Assembly (NCBI GenBank): GCA_028691965.1
Contig: JAQUYE010000027.1
Coordinates: 1 to 34,559 of the forward strand
Source: Paludibacter sp.
GTDB taxonomy: Bacteria > Bacteroidota > Bacteroidia > Bacteroidales > Paludibacteraceae
Direction: 5' to 3'
DNA: 34,559 bases
Part shown: positions 16,999 through 26,030 of the stretch, in pieces
Layout of the letters: each line of letters starts with the position of its first letter
Numbering within the stretch: the stretch's first letter is position 1
Notes under the pieces: model-generated
What the model was told of the DNA's origin: nothing
Seen by the model: the letters and a program-made list of their open reading frames with translations, nothing else
The model's database searches: none
Program-made: the position numbers and the translations under genes

Positions 16999-18984
16999 TT
17001 ATAACTTTGTTATCTTAACCACTACAACATCCTTAGCAGGTAGGTGTAGTGGTTTTTTTAATTCTATAGCAGCAGTACTCCACAGTTCCGTTGCCCGGTA
17101 CGCAGCTGCGTCGTTCAGGCCCAGACGATCTGTTGGTATAACAATCTCCCTCGCTTCTTCGCTGTAATTAAAGCACACATAATAGGTAGCATCCTTGTCA
17201 ATACGTACAAATTGATGTTCCGACTTCTCTCCCGTACCTTCCACCGGCTTAAACGACACTCCGGTGGCCAGCTTATTAATACCCTGATTTGTAAAAAAAC
17301 GAACACCCCTGGCTTTACCTTCTTCCGGACCTTCCGCACTAAAATCATCACCTGCGATGTACAATCCGGTAATCACCCCCGAAGTAATACGCGCCCGGTT
17401 CTCCCCTTCGGTGGCATCCTTAAGCACTATATGATCGGCATCGTTAAACTGATACACCTTATCCGTCCACCAACCATACGATACTGCATTCATGGTGTAC
17501 TCTGTATCTTTGATTTTATTCCATGCATCACAGGCAATCCGCCGCGACTGAGCATAATGTGCCGGGAAAACAGGTGAAATTGACAAATTGATATACATAT
17601 CTCCAAAATACCGGGTAAGCAATTCCATTCCATAATTATACGCCTGAATACCGGTCTGAATAGCCGGATTATACCACTTGTCAGCTTCCATAGCCCCATG
17701 TGTCATAAAGTCCATTTTCACATATTCAAAACCACAACGCTTAAACAAATCGGAGGTCACTTTCATCCTTTTCTCTATGGCCGGATGAGTCGGGTCTATC
17801 GCATAGGCACCGTCAAGCTCCTGAGGTTTTCCATTCGCATACACATAAATATCCTTATACTGATATTCAGTAGCATCGTCTACCTTGCGCTCCGGGTTCT
17901 TACCCCAATCCGTAAACGGCGTCCAGTAAATCCCTGCCACCTGACCGTTAGCCTTACACTTAGCCACAAAAGCCTTTAGCTCATCTTCCGTAAACCGGTT
18001 CCATCCTGAGTCAAGACCTATATATACTGTATTATCCGGATTTACAAAACCTTTACTCTGTAAGTTCTGATGGAAAAAATCCGACACTTCCATCGCCTTC
18101 GGGAAGGTAAGTCCGAACTGCAATACCCCCCAACTATTCCAGCCAAACGGAATTGCCTTTTCCCATTCACGGGGAGGAGCTACGATAGCATTCGCCTCTC
18201 CAAACTCATCCATACCGGTACGCCAGTCGTCGAACAGTCCCACCATCACTTTGGGCGATTTTATACGGGCACCTGACAAAGTCCCGTGTTGCTTCGAGTC
18301 GCGTGTCAGACTATCAGCCACACCTCCGTAACAATACACCGATTGCAAACCGTTGGCCCGGTCACTCTTCATACGGATGGCCGTTTTCCAGTTATCGTGT
18401 TCCACCGAACCAATTACCAGTCCCCTGCGACTCTCATTGTCAAATACTGCCGTCACCTCATAACTGGTTAGCTCACCGAAGGTAAGCGGATGCGACTGAT
18501 ACCTGATCCAGCAGTCATTATCGAAGGGGACAAACAACGCTCTGTTTTCAGTAGAAGCAGGGAGTATAGTTAAACCTTCGATATTCACCGGTGCCATATA
18601 GTTACTGGCAACCTGCCGGCCTTTATTCTCCAGCGTAAACTCAGTCAGCACATACTCCTTGTCATCATAAACATAAAAATACTGTATCAAATCGGGCAAC
18701 GCCGCATCCTTGTGAAGAATGCTTATCAGCTTTCCACTGCCAAACTGATCCTTCAGTTTGCGGGTAGTGATGGTTTTCTTCGCATAATCATGGGTGGTGT
18801 ATAGCTTGCCGTCCAACCGAAACGAAGCATACAAATCGGCACTGAGCAGCTCTGCTCCCTTTTTAACCGAAACAGCATTTGTCTTCTTAGTATAACGAAC
18901 TTCCCAGTTAGCAGCGGCACCTGTTCCTACACCTGCCTGGAACAAAACACATAAACTTAAAAAATAGAGTCTGAATACATTCAT
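16999..18984 (-). CDS. Secreted alpha-galactosidase-like glycoside hydrolase, clan GH-D (GH27/GH36-like)
   Basis: This 661-aa protein has a signal peptide to about residue 24. A beta-rich N-terminal domain leads into a TIM barrel starting at PFGWNSWGVLQFG. YIGLDSGWNRF and the nucleophile motif FEYVKMDFMTHG (Asp425) are typical of clan GH-D. RRIACDAWN contains Asp486, a candidate acid/base by position. A short C-terminal beta-domain ends the protein. It differs from the GH36 enzyme at 3783-5957 in its KMDF and ACDAW forms, so the two may act on different linkages. It has its own promoter with a perfect copy of the locus operator (19023-19087) and is divergent from the HTCS gene. Alpha-galactosidase is the best guess; another alpha-glycoside is possible. 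Confidence 0.82.
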   Translation of the reverse strand: MNVFRLYFLSLCVLFQAGVGTGAAANWEVRYTKKTNAVSVKKGAELLSADLYASFRLDGKLYTTHDYAKKTITTRKLKDQFGSGKLISILHKDAALPDLIQYFYVYDDKEYVLTEFTLENKGRQVASNYMAPVNIEGLTILPASTENRALFVPFDNDCWIRYQSHPLTFGELTSYEVTAVFDNESRRGLVIGSVEHDNWKTAIRMKSDRANGLQSVYCYGGVADSLTRDSKQHGTLSGARIKSPKVMVGLFDDWRTGMDEFGEANAIVAPPREWEKAIPFGWNSWGVLQFGLTFPKAMEVSDFFHQNLQSKGFVNPDNTVYIGLDSGWNRFTEDELKAFVAKCKANGQVAGIYWTPFTDWGKNPERKVDDATEYQYKDIYVYANGKPQELDGAYAIDPTHPAIEKRMKVTSDLFKRCGFEYVKMDFMTHGAMEADKWYNPAIQTGIQAYNYGMELLTRYFGDMYINLSISPVFPAHYAQSRRIACDAWNKIKDTEYTMNAVSYGWWTDKVYQFNDADHIVLKDATEGENRARITSGVITGLYIAGDDFSAEGPEEGKARGVRFFTNQGINKLATGVSFKPVEGTGEKSEHQFVRIDKDATYYVCFNYSEEAREIVIPTDRLGLNDAAAYRATELWSTAAIELKKPLHLPAKDVVVVKITKL

Positions 18985-19022
18985 GGTAATAATGGTTTTA
19001 AAAAAATGATCTGTTCACAATC

Positions 19023-19087
19023 GCAAATATAAACGTATTGCCACGTACATTCCGGCACAAACTTGTCTAATAATAGGAAATCGGTAG
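19023..19087 (-). promoter_or_regulatory. GH-D enzyme gene promoter with CTAC-N16-GACAAG operator
   Basis: On the minus strand CTAC (19084-19087), 16 bp, GACAAGTTTGT (19057-19067), 25 bp and the -7 element TATATTTGC (19023-19031). The 11-bp block is identical to that of the GH36 promoter 13 kb away, while the surrounding sequence is not conserved. This argues for a protein-binding site rather than recent duplication. Confidence 0.7.
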
Positions 19088-19116
19088 TAAAAAGACTTCA
19101 TTTAAGCAGTACGATG

Positions 19117-19171
19117 CTACATCTGTACTATTTTTTTCAACAACTGTTCCTAATTAATCCTTTATCTTTGC
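19117..19171 (+). promoter_or_regulatory. HTCS gene promoter with a possible half operator
   Basis: TATCTTTGC at 19163-19171 is a consensus -7 element, 19 bp before the ATG. Upstream, from 19117, the sequence CTACATCTGTACTAT matches 12 of 15 bases of the GH36 operator start (CTACAAATCTACTAT). A GACAAG half is lacking, and the distance to the -7 is about 10 bp shorter. Autoregulation is possible but weakly supported. Confidence 0.45.
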
Positions 19172-19190
19172 AGGTAATCATTCTGATACC

Positions 19191-22100
19191 ATGCACAAAA
19201 ATCTATTCATACTCCTGATAGCCATCAGTTGTTGCAGCAGTCAGCTGCACGCATCCTTCACCGCCAATTACCATTTTGCACGTGTAGGCAGTGAAGCGGG
19301 GCTTTCGCAAATCAATGTAAAAGCTATTCTACAGGATAGCTACGGCTTCATGTGGTTTGGCACCCGCAATCGACTGAACCGCTACGACGGCTTTACCAAC
19401 AAAGTATACGACTGCTACGACCCTATCATCGGGAAGCGCGATAATAATGTATCAGCCCTCTTTGAGGATTACGATAAGAAACTATGGGTGGGTACCGATA
19501 AAGGTATCTACATCTTTGATCCGGTGCTGGAAAAATTCAGCTACTTTAATCAGAAGACCGGTAAAAACGTGGCCATCACCGATTGGGTATCGGATATTCA
19601 AAGCGATTTAGACAATAATATATGGATAGTAATCCCCAACGAAGGTTTATTCCGCCTTCATACCCCTTCCAACGAGCTCTTTCATTACCCTATTGGTGAC
19701 CTTAGCAGTCCCAACCAGGGCGGTAACCCTCAGTGTATGTTTATCGAAAAAAGCGGCATGGTATGGGTAGGCACCAATGGGAATGGTATTTATCTGTACG
19801 ACAAATCCACCGACAACTTTACTCAGTTTCTTGGCGATAACAACGGGAGTAGTCTGCGCGGCGAAAATATATATACCATGTGCGACTATGGCGATGAACT
19901 GGTGGTAGGTATTCACGAGGGACGATTACGCAAATTCCATAAACGTAAAAATACGCTTACGGATGTCAACGCTCCCGAAGTCCATTATAAAATCTTACGA
20001 CAGGTAGTGCGAAAGGACGATGAGCTGTGGGTTGGCACCGATGCCGGACTCTTTATCATCAACGAACTCGAAGAAAAGGTCATTCACCTGCGCGAAGACC
20101 CGATGTATTCTCATTCGCTATCCGACAATATTATTGATAAGATTTACCTCGACAAGGAAAACGGAGTGTGGATCGGAACCCGCTTCGGGGGGGCCAATCA
20201 CCTGGCAACAAAAGGCATTGACTTCGAATGCTTCGTACCACTCAGCACCGGTAATTCAATCAGCAACAGGCGACTCCGGGGAATGAAAGAAGATCACCGG
20301 GGGAATATCTGGATAGCTTCCGAGGAGATGGGACTTACTATTTTTGACCCTAAAACAAAGCAGTTCCGACAGATTGGGAAAAACGACCCCGGCTCCAGTT
20401 TTAGTTCCAGCAAAATTATGTCCATTTATATCGACGACAACGAGGCCTGGGTAGGTTTCTTTAAAAACGGGATCGACAGAGTAGCATTGAACAGCCTGCA
20501 GGCCCGGCATTACAACGCTGCTACCCTCAATATCGACGAGGCCAGCGTATATGCCATTTGCGAAGACCGAAACGGAAAAATCTGGATAGGAAACGGATGG
20601 GGTGTATTTTACGGCGACAAACAAAGTATGCATTTCACACGACTCAACCAGTTCGGACTAAGCTATGTTTACGATATCATGGAGGACTCGAAAGGTAATA
20701 TCTGGGTAGCCACGCTTGGAAACGGTGTCTACAAATACAATCCACACACCAGCAAACTCTATCATTACCTTCATGCCATCAGTAATCCACATTCACTCAG
20801 CTCCAACTCGGTAAGTGATATTACCGAAACCAGCCTTGGCGAGATTTGGTTTTCGACCGACCGTGGAGGGATTTGCCGATACAACGAAGCTGCCAACGAT
20901 TTCACCGGCTTCTCCCTCAAGGAAGGACTCCCCGATGATATTGCCTATAAAATTATAGAAGATAAGGCTCACAATCTTTGGTTCGGAACAAACAATGGCC
21001 TGGTAAAGTTCAACCCGCAGAACTACGAAGTGAAAGTATTCTCCAAAAAAGACGGTATGCCTGTCAACCAGTTCAACTACAAATCAGCCCTTGCCAGCAG
21101 CAGCGGACGATTATATTTTGGCGGACTTAACGGCATGATAGCCTTCGACCCGGGCAATTACGAGGGTAATTCCTTTGTACCTCCTGTCTATATAACCGGA
21201 ATGCGGCTGTTCAATAAAGAGATTACACTGCACGACGAAAACAGCCCCTTATCCAAAGCCATCCATCATACCGGTAAAATTGTACTCAAGCACCATCAGT
21301 CGAACATCGCATTCGACTTTGTAGCCCTGAGCTACAATGCCCCTCAGGCGAATCAGTACGCCTATATCATGGAAGGTATCGACAGGGACTGGAACTACAC
21401 CACTACCAACCAGAGTGCCTCCTATGCCAAAATAGCCCCCGGCACCTATACCTTTAAGGTAAAGGGCTCGAACAATGATGGCGTGTGGAACGAAGAAGGC
21501 ACGCAACTCGAAATTGTCATTTTACCTCCCTGGTGGCAATCGGGACTGGCACAGCTTATCTACCTTGGCTTGTTATTATTCACCGTTTACTACCTGCTTA
21601 ACCGCTACAAGAAACGAACAGAAAAAAGACATGCCGAAAAACAAAAACTATTCGAATCCGAAAAAGAAAAAGAACTCTATAGTGCCAAGGTAGAATTCTT
21701 CACCAACATTGCCCACGAAATACGTACACCGGTAACACTTATCAACGGACCACTGGAATCACTCTGTGAAATGGACATCAACGATCCGGAAATACAGAAG
21801 AGTCTGAAGGTGATGAAAAAAAGCACTTCCGAACTGGTTAGCCTTGTCAATCAACTGCTTGATTTCCGTAAAATCGATAGCAATAAATTTCTCCTCAACA
21901 TCTCCAACCAAAACCTGAGCACACTCCTGAAGGAACTCTATGCCGGCTTCGAAACCGCTGCTCATCATCAGAATAAGAACATACAACTGCAACTGCCCGA
22001 CGAAGATCTGTACTTCCCCTTCGACGCCGGAGCCCTGAGCAAGGTATTCAACAACCTGCTTACCAACGCCCTGCGCTACTCCGACAACTTCATACAAGTT

Positions 22101-23183
22101 CACGCAGTAAAGGATACAGATCACGTCAAGATCATCTTCACCAACGATGGCGAACTGATTCCGGATGAATTACAGGAAAAGATCTTCGATCCCTTCTTTC
22201 AGGTAAACAAACACCGTAACAACACCTCCAGCTCAGGTATCGGGTTATCCCTTGCCCGCTCCTTAACCGAATTACACGATGGCACCCTGAGCTATTCGGT
22301 TCATAACCGGTTAAACCAGTTTATCGTGCAGCTGCCTATCCCCAACCAGGCCGTAACTCCCGAGCCGGAACCTGTCGACAATTACATTGTTAAGGAAGAA
22401 GAGTTTACCCACGAAAAATCCTATGCCGAAAGCATACTCATCGTCGAGGATAATCCCGAAATGCTGGATTATATTGCAGGTAAAATCCGGAAAACTATGC
22501 AATTCTCGGTAGAGACCGCTGGCAACGGAAAAGAAGCCCTGGCAATTCTACGAGAAAAGAACATCGATATTGTACTAAGCGATGTGATGATGCCCGTGAT
22601 GGATGGATTTGAATTGTGCCGCAGCATCAAGGATAATGTAGAATACAGCCATATTCCGGTGGTTCTGCTCACTGCCCGCAACGACCTCGAAAGTAAAATA
22701 CAGGGACTCGAAGCCGGTGCCGATGCCTATGTGGAGAAACCATTTTCAATGACACATCTCAACACCCAGCTATCAACACTGCTCAGTAACCGGCAACGTG
22801 AAAAAGAGGCGTTTATACGTAAGCCCTTCCTTCCGCTGCAGAATATCGGCATGAACAAGGCTGATGAACAATTCATACAAAAGATTATCGACATTATTCA
22901 CGAGAACATCACCGATTCCGACTTTAATGTAGAGCGTCTATCCGAATTGGCTTATATGAGTCGTTCGAGTCTGCACCGCAAAATTAAAGCACTCACCGAA
23001 CTTACTCCCATCGATTTTATACGCCTGGTCCGCTTACGCAAGTCGGCCGAACTCATCCGCAGCGGGTCGTACAGGGCAAGTGAAGTGTGTTACCTGGTGG
23101 GCATCAATTCTCCTTCGTATTTCATCAAGTTATTCCAGAAGCAGTTCGGAATGACACCCAAGGAGTTTCTGAAACAACTTTAA
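19191..23183 (+). CDS. Hybrid two-component system regulator (HTCS) of the PUL
   Basis: This 1330-aa inner-membrane protein combines sensor, kinase, receiver and DNA-binding parts. A signal peptide (1-21) is followed by a periplasmic two-module beta-propeller of repeated Reg_prop blades (IWIGTN/LWVGTDKG-type), a Y_Y_Y domain and one TM helix at about 784-803. HisKA carries His842 in NIAHEIRTP. The HATPase domain includes NNLLTNALRYS and SGIGLSLARS. The receiver has ILIVEDNPEM and phospho-acceptor Asp1131 in LSDVMMP. An AraC-type HTH pair ends the protein (about 1230-1328). HTCS proteins sense an oligosaccharide in the periplasm and activate their own PUL. It is the best candidate to bind the CTAC-N16-GACAAG sites, one of which lies in its own upstream region on the other strand. 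Confidence 0.96.
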   Translation: MHKNLFILLIAISCCSSQLHASFTANYHFARVGSEAGLSQINVKAILQDSYGFMWFGTRNRLNRYDGFTNKVYDCYDPIIGKRDNNVSALFEDYDKKLWVGTDKGIYIFDPVLEKFSYFNQKTGKNVAITDWVSDIQSDLDNNIWIVIPNEGLFRLHTPSNELFHYPIGDLSSPNQGGNPQCMFIEKSGMVWVGTNGNGIYLYDKSTDNFTQFLGDNNGSSLRGENIYTMCDYGDELVVGIHEGRLRKFHKRKNTLTDVNAPEVHYKILRQVVRKDDELWVGTDAGLFIINELEEKVIHLREDPMYSHSLSDNIIDKIYLDKENGVWIGTRFGGANHLATKGIDFECFVPLSTGNSISNRRLRGMKEDHRGNIWIASEEMGLTIFDPKTKQFRQIGKNDPGSSFSSSKIMSIYIDDNEAWVGFFKNGIDRVALNSLQARHYNAATLNIDEASVYAICEDRNGKIWIGNGWGVFYGDKQSMHFTRLNQFGLSYVYDIMEDSKGNIWVATLGNGVYKYNPHTSKLYHYLHAISNPHSLSSNSVSDITETSLGEIWFSTDRGGICRYNEAANDFTGFSLKEGLPDDIAYKIIEDKAHNLWFGTNNGLVKFNPQNYEVKVFSKKDGMPVNQFNYKSALASSSGRLYFGGLNGMIAFDPGNYEGNSFVPPVYITGMRLFNKEITLHDENSPLSKAIHHTGKIVLKHHQSNIAFDFVALSYNAPQANQYAYIMEGIDRDWNYTTTNQSASYAKIAPGTYTFKVKGSNNDGVWNEEGTQLEIVILPPWWQSGLAQLIYLGLLLFTVYYLLNRYKKRTEKRHAEKQKLFESEKEKELYSAKVEFFTNIAHEIRTPVTLINGPLESLCEMDINDPEIQKSLKVMKKSTSELVSLVNQLLDFRKIDSNKFLLNISNQNLSTLLKELYAGFETAAHHQNKNIQLQLPDEDLYFPFDAGALSKVFNNLLTNALRYSDNFIQVHAVKDTDHVKIIFTNDGELIPDELQEKIFDPFFQVNKHRNNTSSSGIGLSLARSLTELHDGTLSYSVHNRLNQFIVQLPIPNQAVTPEPEPVDNYIVKEEEFTHEKSYAESILIVEDNPEMLDYIAGKIRKTMQFSVETAGNGKEALAILREKNIDIVLSDVMMPVMDGFELCRSIKDNVEYSHIPVVLLTARNDLESKIQGLEAGADAYVEKPFSMTHLNTQLSTLLSNRQREKEAFIRKPFLPLQNIGMNKADEQFIQKIIDIIHENITDSDFNVERLSELAYMSRSSLHRKIKALTELTPIDFIRLVRLRKSAELIRSGSYRASEVCYLVGINSPSYFIKLFQKQFGMTPKEFLKQL

Positions 23184-23203
23184 CCTTTTTCGGCACTCCA
23201 CAG

Positions 23204-23414
23204 CTGCATCGCAGATTACTGCCGGGCCCCCCCCTTCTTCTGCATCGCGGGTTACTGCCGGGTTCCGACTGTCGTCGCCTCGCACGGCAATGCGTCCTTC
23301 GGAAGGCCAACTCCTCCAAACTCGCCCTGAAGGGCTCAAACAAGGAGGAGTTTTGGCCTTCCTTCAGGGGCATTGCCGGCTCACCGCCTGAGGTCGTCAC
23401 CGGCAGTAACCCGC
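23204..23414 (-). repeat. Structured interspersed repeat, copy 1 (long imperfect palindrome plus an extra end unit)
   Basis: This fills the 354-bp gap between the HTCS and lipoprotein genes. Arms GCGGGTTACTGCCGG (23247-23261) and CCGGCAGTAACCCGC (23400-23414) are perfect 15-bp complements. Inside lie CGGCAATGC/GCATTGCCG (23285-23293, 23370-23378), a GGAAGGCC..CTCCTCC stem (23301-23317, 23344-23362) and a terminal hairpin GCCCT-GA-AGGGC (23324-23335). A 23-bp piece of one end is repeated directly (23204-23226 and 23240-23262, two mismatches), separated by a C tract. A diverged second copy lies at 26496-26620 in the opposite orientation. Open frames across it are spurious. Confidence 0.85.
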
Positions 23415-23477
23415 TCAAATCTGCATTCACGCGTTCACTAAAATAAATTAAAAAGAGCATATTTTAAAAGTATTTGT

Positions 23478-23486
23478 TATCTTTGC
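23478..23486 (+). promoter_or_regulatory. -7 element for the lipoprotein-barrel operon
   Basis: TATCTTTGC is a full match to TAnnTTTGC, 51 bp before the ATG at 23538 and downstream of the repeat element. No clear -33 or PUL operator is seen, so this unit is probably not under the same control. Confidence 0.6.
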
Positions 23487-23537
23487 CCCGTTCCGGGTAA
23501 CTACAGGACCACCACACTCACTTAATTTTTACATCGT

Positions 23538-25289
23538 ATGAAAAGAACCTACCTTTTTTTACGGTATGGTGCACTGCTTAGCACTATACTGTTATTGACC
23601 AATTGTACCTTCAAGGACGACATTAACGAACTGAAGGAGAACATCGACGACTTTACCGTCTACCTCACCACACCGGAATTCAACACCGGAGTACATTTCG
23701 AATTTGTAGATGCCCGCACCAACGAGATTATCGACGACAAGGACGTAACCGTTACCGTATCCGGACAGGATGCTGCGTTGTTGTACAACAACATCGGTAG
23801 CAAACAAGAAAGCTACACCTCCAACTGGGGAACCCTCGATCTGATTGTCGACCCCCACAAAGCCGACTCTGCCAGTCTGGCTACAAAACCAATTCAGTTT
23901 GCTGTAACAGCTTCGCTGGAGGGTTATTCAAGCAAAACGCAAGCTGTAACAATTCAATCCACCAACAAACAGAAGGTGCGCGTTTTACTAAACAATCTCA
24001 ACACCCCACCCGAAGGAGTTGTTTTTGCTGAAACACAGGTTGCAGTTACTACCGGTACAGATGGGAAACTGAGTGAAAGTATTACTGTCGAAATTGGTGG
24101 AGAGGCTGCCCTAACCATGGCACAACGGATAGCAGGAGGCATTCCGACTTCAATGCTGGAGTTAGCTATACCTCAAAATACAAGTTTTCAGGGTCCGGAT
24201 CACCAAACTATCGAAAACCTTTTCGGTCTGACATTTCTTACCGAAATTGAACAACCAAGATCTCCATCAGCTTGGCATTTCGTACCACATATGCCCTATA
24301 TACCCAATGTAGGTTTTTTTGAACCACTGGGATCCTACACGCTAAATGTTTACGCAAACACGCCTTACGGACAAATTCCGATAAGTGGTTTCACTAGTCC
24401 TAATCCGGTCAACCTGGGTTTTTTATTACCTCCGACCAATCCGTTCACCCAGTCTCCTTTTAACGATAACGATAGGCTGTATGCACTGGATGAAGTCCAA
24501 AGAGCTATACGTGCCGGTGTTATACAAAACAACAGCTTTTTAAATGAGTTGAATTCAGATGATTTTAACCGACAACAACAGATTGGACGGCTAATACCCG
24601 GTTGTACCTCTTCTAATCACACGATCGTGTTTGAATTTGCCGATCCTGCCGCAACCGGGAGCGGTACGATTACTACCCAAATCCTGAATACCAACGAAAG
24701 CAAAGAAATTTCGAGTTTAAGCACCGCCTACTCGGGTTCTGCAACCTTAACTCAGTTTTTAAGTATGCAACTTCCTCAGGGTGGAGGAAAAATAAAATTA
24801 ACGAGTACCGGAAATCTAAAGTTTACTCCTGAAATTATCGTTGTCGACAATTTCTGTGATACAAAAACACACCGGGTAAAAGTGGAAAGCGCAACTCCTC
24901 CTGCTGGACAGGACTGGATTAACCTCAACATCGATGTATCAGTTACTTCCGAGTCGAACAGCAATTTCGTAATTAAGCCGACGCTGCGTGTCTATTACGG
25001 AACTTCCGAGTTCACAGCTCTTGACCTGAAAAACGGGAAAGCATCCTTACAAATCACAGAAGGCACTGAATATAAGATCAGAGGTGCTATTGGTAATACA
25101 AAGGCTCAGGGACGCTTCAAGGTTGAAAGTAACGGACCAACCAGCTATAAACTAACCTTCACCGAGCAACTAACCAGCGGAGGATCGGGTGCTGTGATGA
25201 CACTTAACGTACCCAAAACTGCTACCAACGAGGTTACACTTAAGTATGTATTCCCCGTGTCCGACGATGTATTAAATAACTTCAAATAA
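23538..25289 (+). CDS. Lipoprotein of unknown function, probably surface-exposed
   Basis: The product has 583 aa with a lipoprotein signal peptide; the lipobox Cys is in LLLTNC at about residue 23. It is followed by TFKDD, which resembles the K-(D/E)2 export signal that sends Bacteroidota lipoproteins to the cell surface. The mature part is beta-rich, with two segments that look like carboxypeptidase-regulatory or Ig-like folds (about 40-150 and 455-540). I do not recognise the middle part (FVPHMPYIPNVGFFEP, GFLLPPTNPF). It ends 12 bp before the outer-membrane barrel gene, so the two are cotranscribed and may form a complex. No function is assigned. Confidence 0.85.
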   Translation: MKRTYLFLRYGALLSTILLLTNCTFKDDINELKENIDDFTVYLTTPEFNTGVHFEFVDARTNEIIDDKDVTVTVSGQDAALLYNNIGSKQESYTSNWGTLDLIVDPHKADSASLATKPIQFAVTASLEGYSSKTQAVTIQSTNKQKVRVLLNNLNTPPEGVVFAETQVAVTTGTDGKLSESITVEIGGEAALTMAQRIAGGIPTSMLELAIPQNTSFQGPDHQTIENLFGLTFLTEIEQPRSPSAWHFVPHMPYIPNVGFFEPLGSYTLNVYANTPYGQIPISGFTSPNPVNLGFLLPPTNPFTQSPFNDNDRLYALDEVQRAIRAGVIQNNSFLNELNSDDFNRQQQIGRLIPGCTSSNHTIVFEFADPAATGSGTITTQILNTNESKEISSLSTAYSGSATLTQFLSMQLPQGGGKIKLTSTGNLKFTPEIIVVDNFCDTKTHRVKVESATPPAGQDWINLNIDVSVTSESNSNFVIKPTLRVYYGTSEFTALDLKNGKASLQITEGTEYKIRGAIGNTKAQGRFKVESNGPTSYKLTFTEQLTSGGSGAVMTLNVPKTATNEVTLKYVFPVSDDVLNNFK

Positions 25290-25301
25290 GCCACCCTAAT
25301 T

Positions 25302-26006
25302 ATGAAAAAGCTAACAACATTAATATTACTGTGCCTTGCAACCGGCATCATGGTTGCACAATCTTCCGAAGGGAAATCCTCCTTTGCCATTGGCGTAGGG
25401 GTTAGCGGCTCCACCAACGGACTTGGCGGAAACGTGGTCGTTTCGTGGAACGATAAGCTGGCACTGCGACTGGGATACGAAAAACTGGACCTCTATTTCG
25501 AGGATGCATTTACCTTCGATCAGGACGACTTCTCCTTTAATGTAAGTCCGGGAGTAAAAGCAGGTGGTATCTCTGCCATTATCGACTGGTACTTCCTGCG
25601 GTCAATGTACCTGGCTGTCGGTGTGGTAAATACCGAAATGAACCTTTCAGCTTTAATCAAATCCGACAAGCCCCTTAAAATAGGCGACATCGAATACAGT
25701 CCCGACGAAATGGGCGAAATGCGCCTTGCCGTTCTTCCACAAAACAAACTGGCACCCTATGTAGGAATCGGTTTCGGTCGCAACATCTCCAAAAACAACC
25801 GTATGGCAATGAGTTTCGAGTTGGGAGCTTACCACACGGGTTCGTATGTTATCGATGCATCAGGCACCGAACTATTCGAACCCAATGGCGACCCTGCCAA
25901 CCAGGAATCCATCCAGCAACTCAACGAAACCCTCAAGGGCTTCAGCTGGAGTGGTATCTATCCGGTGGTAAAACTGGGTATCTCCTATAAAATCTGGAAA
26001 AACTAA
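25302..26006 (+). CDS. Small outer-membrane beta-barrel protein
   Basis: This 234-aa protein has a signal peptide ending around VAQ (residue 20). Its alternating strands (FAIGVGVSGSTNG, LALRLGYEKLDLYF, LAPYVGIGFGRN, MAMSFELGAYHTG, PVVKLGISYKIW) fit an 8-10-stranded outer-membrane barrel of the OmpW/OmpA-like porin fold class. It is cotranscribed with the lipoprotein just upstream. Role unknown: pore, anchor or partner for the lipoprotein. A hairpin terminator follows 24 bp after the stop. Confidence 0.75.
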   Translation: MKKLTTLILLCLATGIMVAQSSEGKSSFAIGVGVSGSTNGLGGNVVVSWNDKLALRLGYEKLDLYFEDAFTFDQDDFSFNVSPGVKAGGISAIIDWYFLRSMYLAVGVVNTEMNLSALIKSDKPLKIGDIEYSPDEMGEMRLAVLPQNKLAPYVGIGFGRNISKNNRMAMSFELGAYHTGSYVIDASGTELFEPNGDPANQESIQQLNETLKGFSWSGIYPVVKLGISYKIWKN

Positions 26007-26030
26007 TACTGAAGGTTTTATAAAAAATGT

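Noticed and set aside
23087..23460. Open frames of 111-119 codons on both strands between the HTCS and lipoprotein genes
   Set aside because: They translate the palindromic repeat and the HTCS 3' end. Similar Trp/Ser/Arg-rich peptides arise from copy 2, as expected from the repeat DNA rather than from genes.
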